This document shows, piece after piece, positions 34,729-42,780 of a stretch of 64,000 nucleotides of DNA. The notes below the pieces were generated by a model that was given only the letters and a program-made list of their open reading frames with translations, had not been told where the DNA came from and made no database searches. Source of the DNA: Myxococcales bacterium (GTDB taxonomy: Bacteria; Myxococcota_A; UBA9160; SMWR01); assembly GCA_022561775.1 (NCBI GenBank), contig JADFQO010000008.1, positions 30,878-94,877 of the forward strand, given 5' to 3'. How positions within the stretch are numbered: position 1 is the first letter of the stretch; the number at the start of each line of letters is the position of its first letter. Made by a program: the position numbers and the translations under genes.

Positions 34729-34790
34729 CCCCCAAACATACCCCCCGCCCCCGCACAATCCGCCCCCACCCAGTAAAGCCCCCCGCAATC
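34726..34790 (-). promoter_or_regulatory. Multi-run G-tract (possible G-quadruplex) in the NUDIX leader
   Basis: On the minus strand this leader has at least five runs of three to seven G within about 60 bases, immediately before the start codon. Such tracts can fold into G-quadruplexes and hinder initiation. It could also be only a low-complexity stretch. Confidence 0.4.
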
Positions 34791-34842
34791 AACAGCTTCT
34801 CAATGCGGAGTGACCAGGCAAACTGGGCCCCCGCTAGCATGA

Positions 34843-34955
34843 GCCAGCTCATAAGACAACGGCCGTGCGCGGGCTACTGGGCCCCGGCTGGTGGAACCTT
34901 CTCATTGAACAGCGGTCCTGCCAGGGCATGAGACAACGGCCCTGCGCGGGCTACT
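34843..34955 (+). repeat. 36 bp direct repeat, 77 bp apart, upstream of DUF6178
   Basis: Units at 34843-34878 and 34920-34955 share AGACAACGGCC and TGCGCGGGCTACT with five mismatches over 36 bases; the second ends ten bases before the ATG. The segment before the first unit (AACTGGGCCCC and GCTAG) resembles part of module 2 of the large repeat. It may be a duplicated promoter or leader. Confidence 0.7.
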
Positions 34956-34964
34956 TTCCCGAGA

Positions 34965-36122
34965 ATGACAGCGCCCCCGACGACTTCGGCTGCCATCCAG
35001 CGCATTTTCGCTCTCGCCCGCAAAGAACGGGCCACGGCGACCCAGGCGATCCGGGGCATGACGCTCGATCACCAGGTCGCGTTGGTTTGCGGCACTCCGC
35101 TCTCCCGGCGAGCGAAAATCCTCGAACTGCTCCCGGCTCCCGAGGCTGTGATCCCGCTGATTCCCGAGGCGGAACTCTGTTTCACCGTAAAGGCGATTGG
35201 AATCGAGGATGCGGCGTGGGTTCTCGAACTCGCGACTCCGGAACAGGTTGTCGCCTGCATGGATCTGGACGGATGGAGGGGGACCGCTGCCGATCGGGCT
35301 GCCATCGACCGCTGGATCGATACGCTCGCCATGATGACAACGGACGCCTTCCTACGCTCGATTCGCGCGCTCGATCCCGAACTCGTGGTGCTCTTTCTCA
35401 AGCACCGAGTCCGATGCTTCCAGAAGCCGGACGACGACGACGGGTGGCAGCCGCCCGAGGGCGGTCTGACCGTAGAAGGCCAGTTCTATTTCGTCGCGGT
35501 AAGCGAAGGAGACGATCTCGAGCCAATCGTCGCGATGCTGCGCGCTCTTTTCGCCGCCGACTATTGGGTCTATTTCCGGATGATGCAGGGGATCATCCAC
35601 GAGTTGGACATCGTGAACGAAGAATGGGCATTGCGCTGGCGAACCGGCCGTCTCGAAGATCTGGGTTTTCCACCCTGGGATCGCGCGATGGGGATCTACC
35701 AGTTCATCCGGCGAGAAGATCGGACCGCGATCTCGGACGAGGCGGCGAGTTTCGACGTGGGAGAATGGCATCTGCCCGTCTGGATGCCGAGCCTTCCCGC
35801 ATCGGCGGATCACCAGCATCTGCTGTTTCGAACCCTCGCACAGCTCGACGAGTCCGAGCGCCACTCCGCGCTCTACGCCTTCATCGCGCTCGCAAACAAG
35901 GTCGCGGTCGCGGACCGAATGGAGCTGAGTGATGCAGAGTCGACTCCGATCGCGATCGACAAGGCCGCGGACTTTGCCAGCGTGGGACTCGAGTTCATCT
36001 CGACCGAACTCGGGCTCAACGCCGCGGATGTACTTCGGCGCGTACCGCTGCAGCGACTCTTTTCGGTCGGCGCAAACCTGCAACCCGAACGGGCCAAACC
36101 GTGCGATAAACAGAACACCTGA
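34965..36122 (+). CDS. DUF6178-family protein
   Basis: The 385-residue soluble protein has the long helical DUF6178 layout: VALVCGTPLSRRAKILELLP, TVKAIGIEDAAWVLELATPEQ, RSIRALDPELVVLFLKHRVR, ADYWVYFRMMQGIIHELD and RWRTGRLEDLGFPPWDRAMGIYQFI. The family is confined largely to deltaproteobacterial lineages and has no assigned role. The ATG at 34965 is just downstream of a 36 bp direct repeat. A strong hairpin terminator follows the stop. Confidence 0.85.
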   Translation: MTAPPTTSAAIQRIFALARKERATATQAIRGMTLDHQVALVCGTPLSRRAKILELLPAPEAVIPLIPEAELCFTVKAIGIEDAAWVLELATPEQVVACMDLDGWRGTAADRAAIDRWIDTLAMMTTDAFLRSIRALDPELVVLFLKHRVRCFQKPDDDDGWQPPEGGLTVEGQFYFVAVSEGDDLEPIVAMLRALFAADYWVYFRMMQGIIHELDIVNEEWALRWRTGRLEDLGFPPWDRAMGIYQFIRREDRTAISDEAASFDVGEWHLPVWMPSLPASADHQHLLFRTLAQLDESERHSALYAFIALANKVAVADRMELSDAESTPIAIDKAADFASVGLEFISTELGLNAADVLRRVPLQRLFSVGANLQPERAKPCDKQNT

Positions 36123-36128
36123 GAGATG

Positions 36129-36162
36129 AAGGGCCCACCGACCATTCGGTCGGCGGGCCCTT
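36129..36162. terminator. Bidirectional hairpin terminator
   Basis: AAGGGCCCACCGACC and GGTCGGCGGGCCCTT pair with one mismatch around an ATTC loop. It lies between the convergent DUF6178 and histone-like genes, with A and T bases at either foot, and can serve both. Confidence 0.75.
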
Positions 36163-36183
36163 GGAATCGAACCAAGGCGTTCC

Positions 36184-36387
36184 CTAGAGATCGACCGGCT
36201 TGAGTGTCTTGCGCTTGTTGCCCAGCGCGCGGGCTTCTGCGCTCGCGATCAGGCCGCGGACGGTCTTGTCGAGTGCGCTGTAGAAATCGCTGCTCACGTT
36301 GCACTTCCTCGACGCGGCCTTGGTACGTGACTTCGAGATGATCAGATTACCGGAGCCCTGCTTCGCCGCCTTCCTCTTCGCTGCCAT
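36184..36387 (-). CDS. Bacterial histone-fold protein
   Basis: The 67-residue protein starts with a lysine-rich tail and then LIISKSRTKAASRKCNVSSD, FYSALDKTVRGLIASAEARA and NKRKTLKPVDL. The order of a helix, a long central helix and a short strand ending RKTLKPVDL is that of a single histone fold like those of archaeal and Bdellovibrio histones (which end in a similar R-K-T-v-r-P-x-D-l motif). It would dimerise and bind DNA. The ATG at 36387 has GGAGA upstream; the 54 upstream in-frame residues are leader. A sigma70-like promoter lies at 36517-36544, giving a leader of about 120 bases. Confidence 0.75.
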   Translation of the reverse strand: MAAKRKAAKQGSGNLIISKSRTKAASRKCNVSSDFYSALDKTVRGLIASAEARALGNKRKTLKPVDL

Positions 36388-36516
36388 TGTTTCTCCTGTT
36401 TCGTCGGTGTTCCCTTCGATCACCGTCGATGCGCCAAGACCGTTCGACAAGTTCGCTCGGCGAACAGCTCGAAATCCACCCCCATGTCGCACCTTACGGC
36501 ATGGTTTGACCGGCGC

Positions 36517-36544
36517 ATCATAGACGTTCTTTTCTCGGAAGCAA
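36517..36544 (-). promoter_or_regulatory. Predicted sigma70-type promoter of the histone-like gene
   Basis: On the minus strand TTGCTT and TATGAT lie 16 bases apart, about 130 bases before the start codon. The match is good for such a GC-rich background but not proven. Confidence 0.45.
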
Positions 36545-36731
36545 ACCAAAAAAATGGGCGCGAGAAGCCCTCTGGACGTCTTTTTCGGACCTCCCCCGAA
36601 TGGGCGGGCGTCGGGATCGCAGCGGACCGGAACATCGGGTGGGGGCGGAGCCCCACCGTTCTCGCTTCGAAGGTTCCGAAATGCCAGCCCGATCTTCAGC
36701 TATCGCGCGGCCCCTGTTAGAATCCAGCGGA

Positions 36732-37754
36732 ATGAAGGCGATCGACCTGCGCAGTGACACCGTCACCAGGCCGACCGAGGCGATGCGAAGAGCGATGGCC
36801 TCGGCCGAAGTCGGAGACGACGTCTACGGAGAAGATCCGACCGTCAATCGGCTGCAAGAGGTGGCGGCGGAACGTACGGGGAAAGAGGCGGCCCTCTTCG
36901 TCACTTCGGGAACGATGGGCAACCAGGCGGCCATCGCCGCGGCGACCCGCCCCGGGGACGCGGTGCTGGCCGGCGAGGGCGCGCACCTTCTACTCTACGA
37001 ATCCGGAGCGGGGGCGGCGTTGTTCGGCGTCCAGATCGAAACCGTGGGGGCCGGCGGCTTTTTTTCGGGCTCGGAAGTCGCCGATGCCATCCACCCGGTC
37101 GACGTCCACTACGCGCCCGCTCGCATGCTCGCGATCGAGAACACACACAACCAGAGCGGGGGCCGGGTGTTTCCACTGGAACCGCTGAAGGAAGCCGCGG
37201 CAGTCGGACGAGACCACGGCCTGACGGTGCATCTCGATGGCGCCCGAATCTTCAACGCGGCCGTCGCAAGCGGGACACCGGTGGCGACCTGGGCGGAGCC
37301 CTTCGACTCGCTCACGTTTTGTCTTTCGAAAGGACTCGGCGCGCCGATCGGGTCCGTCCTGTGTGGATCGTCGGATTTCATTTTGCGCGCACACCGCGCT
37401 CGCAAGCAGATGGGTGGCGGAATGCGTCAGTCTGGCATCATCGCTGCGGCTGGTCTCTACGCACTGGAACATCACGTCGAACGCCTCGCGGATGATCACT
37501 CGAATGCGCGGCGCCTGGCGGCAGGGCTGCAGGATCTCGGCTTCAAAGTCGACCCGTTCCCCGAAACGAACATCGTACTCTTCGAGGTCGAGCGGGCGGA
37601 AGGATTCGAGCAAGAGATCCTCGCGCGAGGCGTCTTGATGCTTGCCCTAACGAAAGATCGGATTCGAGCAGTGACCCACATGGACGTGTCTGAAGCAGAC
37701 ATCGATGATGCGCTGAGCCGCATTGCAGAGGTCGCGAAAGCTCGCTCCCGCTGA
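36732..37754 (+). CDS. ltaE: Low-specificity L-threonine aldolase
   Basis: The 340-residue PLP enzyme has [41 protein letters not shown] and the cofactor lysine in [18 protein letters not shown]. It cleaves L-threonine or allo-threonine to glycine and acetaldehyde. The ATG at 36732 is chosen because the family begins [11 protein letters not shown]; the longer upstream frame includes a GC hairpin leader. It is divergent from the histone-like gene with a 344 bp region between them, holding that gene's promoter and a small hairpin near 36639 (GGTGGGG with CCCCACC). Confidence 0.93.
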   Translation: MKAIDLRSDTVTRPTEAMRRAMASAEVGDDVYGEDPTVNRLQEVAAERTGKEAALFVTSGTMGNQAAIAAATRPGDAVLAGEGAHLLLYESGAGAALFGVQIETVGAGGFFSGSEVADAIHPVDVHYAPARMLAIENTHNQSGGRVFPLEPLKEAAAVGRDHGLTVHLDGARIFNAAVASGTPVATWAEPFDSLTFCLSKGLGAPIGSVLCGSSDFILRAHRARKQMGGGMRQSGIIAAAGLYALEHHVERLADDHSNARRLAAGLQDLGFKVDPFPETNIVLFEVERAEGFEQEILARGVLMLALTKDRIRAVTHMDVSEADIDDALSRIAEVAKARSR

Positions 37755-37877
37755 TCGAGTTACACTGCTTCAGCGTTCCGGGAATCTGGGGCAACCTTCT
37801 CCGGCAAAAATTCCGAGGGGTCGGATGGATCAGCTCTGCCGAGCCTGCCGGACCCTCTCTTCCAATGAGGAGCGGGA

Positions 37878-38666
37878 ATGAGTTTCGAAAATCTCACCTT
37901 TGAAGTCCGGGACGGACTGGCTCGCTTGACGCTGAATCGCCCGAAGGCGGCCAACTCCTTCAACCTCAATCTGGCCCGGGAATTTCTCGAGACCGCCACA
38001 ATCTGCGCAGAAGATTCGGCAATTCGCGCGGTCTTGCTGACCGGGGCTGGCCGGATGTTCTGCGCAGGCGGAGACCTGAAGAACTTCGCGGCCGCGGAGG
38101 ATCAGATCCCGGAGCGAGTCGCGGAGACAGCCGACACCCTGCACGCCGCGATCTTGAAATTTGTACGCATGAACGCGCCCATCGTGGCAGCAGTCAACGG
38201 CCCGGCTGCCGGTGCGGGGATGAGTCTGGTCTGCATGACGGACATGGCGCTGGCCGCCGAATCCGCGATCTTTACCATGGCATACACCGCATCGGGACTC
38301 GCGCCAGACGGGAGTTCGACCTACTTCCTACCGCGTATTGTCGGCATGCGGCGCGCAAGGGAATTGATGCTCACCAATCGCAAACTCTCCGCGGCCGAAG
38401 CCCATGCGTTGGGAATCGTCGAACGGGTCGTCCCCGACGACGACCTGATGGCCGAATCGGAGAACCTAGCGCGCACTCTGGCCAGCGGACCGACACTCGC
38501 GTTCGGCGCTGTCAAGAAGCTGCTGCTCTCGAGTCAAAACGCACAGCTCGAAGACCAGCTGGATGCAGAAACGAGCGCAATCGTGGCCATGACCCGTACG
38601 TCGGATGGCCGCGAAGGGGTCGCAGCATTTCGCGAAAAGCGCAAGCCCAGCTTCACAGGAGCGTAA
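37878..38666 (+). CDS. Enoyl-CoA hydratase/isomerase family protein
   Basis: The 262-residue crotonase-fold enzyme has LNRPKAANSFN, the oxyanion-hole segments GAGRMFCAGGDLKNF and NGPAAGAGMSLVCMTDMALA, and the C-terminal trimerisation part. The segment GLAPDGSSTYFLPRIVG has Asp at the position where many hydratases have the second catalytic Glu, as in isomerase-like members, so the exact reaction is open. AGGAGCGGGA precedes the ATG. It is a single gene between threonine aldolase and the convergent ilvD. Confidence 0.9.
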   Translation: MSFENLTFEVRDGLARLTLNRPKAANSFNLNLAREFLETATICAEDSAIRAVLLTGAGRMFCAGGDLKNFAAAEDQIPERVAETADTLHAAILKFVRMNAPIVAAVNGPAAGAGMSLVCMTDMALAAESAIFTMAYTASGLAPDGSSTYFLPRIVGMRRARELMLTNRKLSAAEAHALGIVERVVPDDDLMAESENLARTLASGPTLAFGAVKKLLLSSQNAQLEDQLDAETSAIVAMTRTSDGREGVAAFREKRKPSFTGA

Positions 38667-38688
38667 TCACTCCGCGGCGGCGATCTTG

Positions 38689-40380
38689 CTACTTCGTTCC
38701 ATCGGTCACGCACCCGAGCGAAGCCGGGCTCACGGATTGGATGTATTTGTAGAGCGTTCCCCGTTTTGCCTTGAGCTCTGGTGCCTTCCAGCTTGACCGT
38801 CGCGCTTCGAACTCATCGGCACTCACTTCCAACTCGATGGTGTGTTTCTTCACGTCGATCGTGATCACGTCTCCGTCTTCTACCAGCGCAATCGGTCCGC
38901 CTTCCTGAGCCTCGGGGGTCACGTGCCCGATCAGGAATCCGTGGGAACCCCCGGAGAAACGGCCGTCGGTGATGAGCGCAACGTCCGAGCCGAGGCCCGC
39001 ACCCATCAGCACGGAAGTCGGGGTGAGCATTTCGGGCATTCCGGGACCGCCCTTGGGCCCCTCGTAGCGAATCACGACCACATCACCTGCGCGGATCTGC
39101 CCGTGCTCGACCGCGGCGAGCATGTCCTCTTCGCAGTCGAAGGGTCGCGCCGGTCCGGAGAAGAGATAACCCTCCTTTCCCGTGATCTTTCCGATCGCTC
39201 CGTCGGGCGCCAGGCCGCCGCGCAGGATCTGGAGATGCCCCGTCTCCTGGACCGGGTCGTCCCAACTCCGAATCACCTGCTGACCCTCCGCGAGCGGTGG
39301 CACCTCTGCAAGATTCTCAGCCAGGGTCTTTCCGGTCACCGTGAGGCAGTCGCCGTGAAGCAGCTGCTTTTCGAGCAGGTACTTCATCACGGATGGCGTC
39401 CCACCGACGTCGTGGAGGTCCTCCATCACGTATTGGCCGCTCGGCTTCAGGTCCGCCAGATAGGGAACGCGGTCGCTTACCTCCTGGAAGTCGTCGATCT
39501 GCAGCGGAACATCGACCGCGTGAGCCATCGCGATCAGATGGAGCACAGCATTCGTAGAGCCGCCCAACGCGACGACCATCGCGATGGCATTCTGAAACGC
39601 CGCAGGGGTCATGATGTCGCTGGGTTTGATGTCCCGTTCGAGGAGATTTCGAATCGCGGCGCCCGCGCGATGGCACTCCTCGAGTTTTTCAGGAGCCTCG
39701 GCGGGCGTCGACGAGCTGTAGGGAAGGCTCATGCCGAGCGCCTCGATCGCGACAGCCATCGTGTTCGCGGTGTACATCCCGCCGCAGGCGCCAGCTCCGG
39801 GACAGGCTCTGCGCACGATATCGCGCCGCGTTTCGTCGTCGATTGCGCCCGATATGTATTTTCCGTAGCTCTCGAACACGGAGGCGATGTCGAGCTTGTC
39901 GCCGCTGCGGGTGTGGCCCGGCTTGATGGTTCCTCCGTAGACCATCAGAGAGGGGCGGTTCACACGCGCCATCGCCATCACGCAGCCCGGCATGTTCTTG
40001 TCGCATCCGGGCAGGGAAATGTTGGCGTCGTACCACTGGGCGCACATCACCGTCTCGATGGAATCCGCGATCAGGTCCCGCGATTGCAGCGAGTAGCTCA
40101 TGCCGTCGGTTCCCATCGAGATGGCGTCCGAAACGCCGATGGTGTTGAATCGCATCCCGACCATTCCAGCGTCGACGACACCCTCCTTGACCTTTGCGGC
40201 GAGGTCGTTCAGGTGCATGTTGCACGGATTTCCCTCGTACCAGACGCTGGAGATTCCCACCTGGGGCTTGTCCATGTCGGACTCGGTCAGGCCCGTCGCG
40301 TAGAGCATGGCCTGGGAGGCCCCCTGCGCCTTTGGCTGCGTGATGCGACGACTGATCTTGTTCAGGGCTTCTTTCATCAT
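38689..40380 (-). CDS. ilvD: Dihydroxy-acid dehydratase
   Basis: The 563-residue enzyme catalyses the third step of valine, isoleucine and pantothenate synthesis. It has [20 protein letters not shown], the cluster ligands in [15 protein letters not shown] and [12 protein letters not shown], and the C-terminal [22 protein letters not shown]. It uses a [2Fe-2S] or [4Fe-4S] cluster. No other ilv gene is adjacent. Its 5' side faces the inverted copy B of the large repeat, which reads toward its start. Confidence 0.95.
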   Translation of the reverse strand: MMKEALNKISRRITQPKAQGASQAMLYATGLTESDMDKPQVGISSVWYEGNPCNMHLNDLAAKVKEGVVDAGMVGMRFNTIGVSDAISMGTDGMSYSLQSRDLIADSIETVMCAQWYDANISLPGCDKNMPGCVMAMARVNRPSLMVYGGTIKPGHTRSGDKLDIASVFESYGKYISGAIDDETRRDIVRRACPGAGACGGMYTANTMAVAIEALGMSLPYSSSTPAEAPEKLEECHRAGAAIRNLLERDIKPSDIMTPAAFQNAIAMVVALGGSTNAVLHLIAMAHAVDVPLQIDDFQEVSDRVPYLADLKPSGQYVMEDLHDVGGTPSVMKYLLEKQLLHGDCLTVTGKTLAENLAEVPPLAEGQQVIRSWDDPVQETGHLQILRGGLAPDGAIGKITGKEGYLFSGPARPFDCEEDMLAAVEHGQIRAGDVVVIRYEGPKGGPGMPEMLTPTSVLMGAGLGSDVALITDGRFSGGSHGFLIGHVTPEAQEGGPIALVEDGDVITIDVKKHTIELEVSADEFEARRSSWKAPELKAKRGTLYKYIQSVSPASLGCVTDGTK

Positions 40381-40442
40381 CTAGCTCCGCGACTGGGGAC
40401 CGGACGCTGCCCCCGGAAACAGTCAGGATAGCGCTGTTCGCT

Positions 40443-40730
40443 GGGGGCCGGGACGCAAGAGTCACTCGCTCAAACCCGATCCGGCCAACTGGGCCCCGGC
40501 TAGTGAGGCTCAAGTACAATCAGTCATGGTCTGTCCGGGCACGCAGCTCTTGCGTCCCGGTCCCAACGAATCCGTTTCTCTGTGCGAAAAAAAACCACCG
40601 CCCCAAAGACCCTCTCGAACAGGAGCGTAACTTGGGTGCGGTGACGGGAGGCCTGAGGGCGACATGGGGTTTGAGCCCGATGGCCTCCCGTCACCGCAGC
40701 CGGGCAGCGGCTCCCGCAGAGGAGTTCGAC
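40443..40730 (-). repeat. Large structured intergenic repeat, copy B (~290 bp, inverted relative to A)
   Basis: The reverse complement matches 1648-1940 throughout. Module 1 keeps the long inverted repeat (GGTGACGGGAGGCC with GGCCTCCCGTCACC) with the same loop; base pairs differ from copy A but still pair. Module 2 keeps a stretch of about 46 identical bases. It lies upstream of ilvD and downstream of the disrupted antiporter. Confidence 0.8.
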
Positions 40731-40748
40731 CAAGAGTGGATCACGCAT

Positions 40749-41153
40749 CTAGGCGGGCCTCTCTGGCGCCCAGCCCTGGGCAGCCAGGATTCCCTCAGCG
40801 CTTTCACGCTCCTCGCGATGAACGGCCACCGCCGCAACATCTCCGACTTCCAGTGAAAGGCCCGCGTGCATCGGCATGACCTTTTTGCCGCGCTGGATCG
40901 AGAGGATCACGAACCGCTCGCCGGCCTTCGGAGCCGGCTTCCCGCCCTCATCAGCGCTCCCATCCTGCTCTGGCTCGCCGCCGTACCTCCAGTACTCGAC
41001 TTCGAGTTCGTCGTGACGCGAGCGGACATCCCATCGCTCGACATCGTGGGGGCCGTCGAATAACACGACGACCTGCTCGCGCCCGACCAGCTCTGGCGCG
41101 AGGCCGGCTTCGGGGTCGATGGCGGCCACATAGCCGCGCGGAACACCGAAGTG
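40749..41153 (-). pseudogene. C-terminal remainder of the TrkA-linked antiporter, separated by an in-frame stop
   Basis: Reading on in the same frame past the TAA at 41156-41154 gives HFGVPRGYVAAIDPEAGL ... VVVLFDGPHDVERWDVRSRH ... and a final domain (FVILSIQRGKKVMPMHAGLSL) that look like the normal end of antiporters with RCK domains. A GTG at 41129 could restart translation, giving 126 residues. The single stop codon is either a real nonsense change, a readthrough site, or an error in the sequence. Confidence 0.7.
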
Positions 41154-42644
41154 TTACCGGGCGCGGCTCGCGAAGATACTGTTCAACATCTGATTCGGCG
41201 TCAGACCGATTGCACTGCCCACGTTTTCGAATCGCGCGCGCTGCAGGGTTCTTTCATGCAACGCATCGCCATAGATCACCCGGAAGCCCGCCTCTTCTGC
41301 CCGGCGGCAATTCGCGGGATTGGAGTCGAGGAAGACGACCGGAACGCCACCGCTTCTGAGCTGAATGGCGAGTTCGAGCCCCAATCCCTGGGCACCCAGG
41401 ATTGCAACCGTCTCACGACCAGGTAGCCGCACTTTGAGAAGGGTCGCCATCGGCCCCCCGGTCAGGCCTGCCAGAACGACGGTCCCGGCGATGCACAAGA
41501 ACACCATGGCGCGCAACTCCGGACCGCCGGGAACGCCCTGACTCTCCAGCGCGGTTGCCGTGACCGACGCCACCGCAGCGGCCACGATCCCGCGCGGGGC
41601 GATCCACGACACGAAGAGTCTCTCACGAAGTGACAGATCGGATCCCAGCGTCGAGAGGCCGACGTTGAGCGGGCGAATGACGAGAACGAGCAGGCCGACG
41701 ACCGCGAGCCCACTCCAGCCCAGCGCGAGAACATCTTCGAATCTCACTTCCGCGGCCAGCAATACGAAGAGCAGTCCGATCAGCAGAACCGTGAGTTGAT
41801 CCTTGAATTCCCGCAGGTCGCGGTCGACTCGCGTTCGCAAATTGCCGACGACCACACCCGCCGCCGTCACAGCGAGAATCCCACTGTGGGAAACGAATTC
41901 ATCGCACCCCTGGTATAGGAGCAACACGTAGGCCAGGGCGAAGATGTTCTCGTAACCTTCGGGGACGATATTTCGAACCCGAAGCAACCAGGCGAGCGCG
42001 AACCCCGCAATCACGCCGGCGATCGCCCCAAAACCGAGGCTGACGGCGAGAACCATCGGTGCATCCCAGATCGATTCGATTCCCTGGAGGGAGATTCCGA
42101 GCAGCAGCGCGGCGAGGATCGCGCCGATCGGATCGATCAGGACACCCTCCGCCTCGAGCACGGTTGCGATCCTCGGACGCAATCTCAAATCTCGCACCAG
42201 CGGTCCCACCACGGTTGGCCCCGTGACGACGACCAACCCCCCGAAGACGAATGACCGCATCCAAGGCCAATCCAGACACCATCGCGCTGCGAGCGCTCCA
42301 CCCACCAGAGTAATTAGCGCTCCCCAGGTGACGAGACGCCGGATCGACGTCTGCTCGCGCCGCAATCTTGAAATCCCGAGGTTGAGCCCGCCCTCGAAAA
42401 GGATCACCGCAACCGCGAGATCGACCACCGAAACCAAGCCCACACCGAGGGAGCGCGGATCGATCCACGCCAGCCCGTCGGGACCGAGCCAGGCACCGGC
42501 CAGCAGCAACAGCACGATCCCGGGAATTCGCAAGTGTCGCGACACCGACTGGGCGAAGATGCCGACCGCCAGGGCGAGCACCAGAGTCAGTGCGGGGCCT
42601 TGGTGATCCACGATCACCAAGGCTAACCCGGACCCCACCGACAA
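41154..42644 (-). CDS. Cation:proton antiporter with TrkA-N domain, ending at an in-frame stop
   Basis: The 496-residue product has about 12 membrane helices of the CPA1 sodium/proton exchanger fold (IPGIVLLLLAGAWLGPDGLAW, VILFEGGLNLG, GPTVVGPLVRDLRL, EAEGVLIDPIGAILAALLLG with the conserved acidic pair, SWIAPRGIVAAAVASV) and a TrkA-N nucleotide-binding domain (VAILGAQGLGLELAIQL ... VIYGDALHERTLQRARF). It stops at TAA just after IFASRAR, while the same frame continues with related sequence. The start is unclear: TTG at 42644 is the first, but a GTG at 42611 lies in the loop of a perfect palindrome and begins closer to the family N-terminus. Confidence 0.88.
   Translation of the reverse strand: MSVGSGLALVIVDHQGPALTLVLALAVGIFAQSVSRHLRIPGIVLLLLAGAWLGPDGLAWIDPRSLGVGLVSVVDLAVAVILFEGGLNLGISRLRREQTSIRRLVTWGALITLVGGALAARWCLDWPWMRSFVFGGLVVVTGPTVVGPLVRDLRLRPRIATVLEAEGVLIDPIGAILAALLLGISLQGIESIWDAPMVLAVSLGFGAIAGVIAGFALAWLLRVRNIVPEGYENIFALAYVLLLYQGCDEFVSHSGILAVTAAGVVVGNLRTRVDRDLREFKDQLTVLLIGLLFVLLAAEVRFEDVLALGWSGLAVVGLLVLVIRPLNVGLSTLGSDLSLRERLFVSWIAPRGIVAAAVASVTATALESQGVPGGPELRAMVFLCIAGTVVLAGLTGGPMATLLKVRLPGRETVAILGAQGLGLELAIQLRSGGVPVVFLDSNPANCRRAEEAGFRVIYGDALHERTLQRARFENVGSAIGLTPNQMLNSIFASRAR
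42597..42623 (-). promoter_or_regulatory. 12 bp perfect palindrome spanning an alternative antiporter start
   Basis: GCCTTGGTGATC at 42597-42608 and GATCACCAAGGC at 42612-42623 are exact inverted repeats around three bases that read GTG on the minus strand, in frame with the antiporter. Confidence 0.5.
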
Positions 42645-42780
42645 TCACGCTTGCGCGCGAATCGGCCGCGCTGTTAGCTGAGGTATGATGGACGCTCCCG
42701 TGACGGCTTGATGAATCGCGCACCCATCGCTTTCAAGCCGTAGCGTCCCGCTCCAACGCACGAGGAGCAGGTCAATACCA

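Noticed and set aside
36164..36185. GAATCGAACC resembling a tRNA T-arm complement
   Set aside because: No acceptor or anticodon arm can be folded around it; it follows the terminator hairpin by chance.
38842..40431. 529-residue plus-strand frame opposite ilvD
   Set aside because: Histidine- and arginine-rich shadow of IlvD, typical of high-GC antisense frames.
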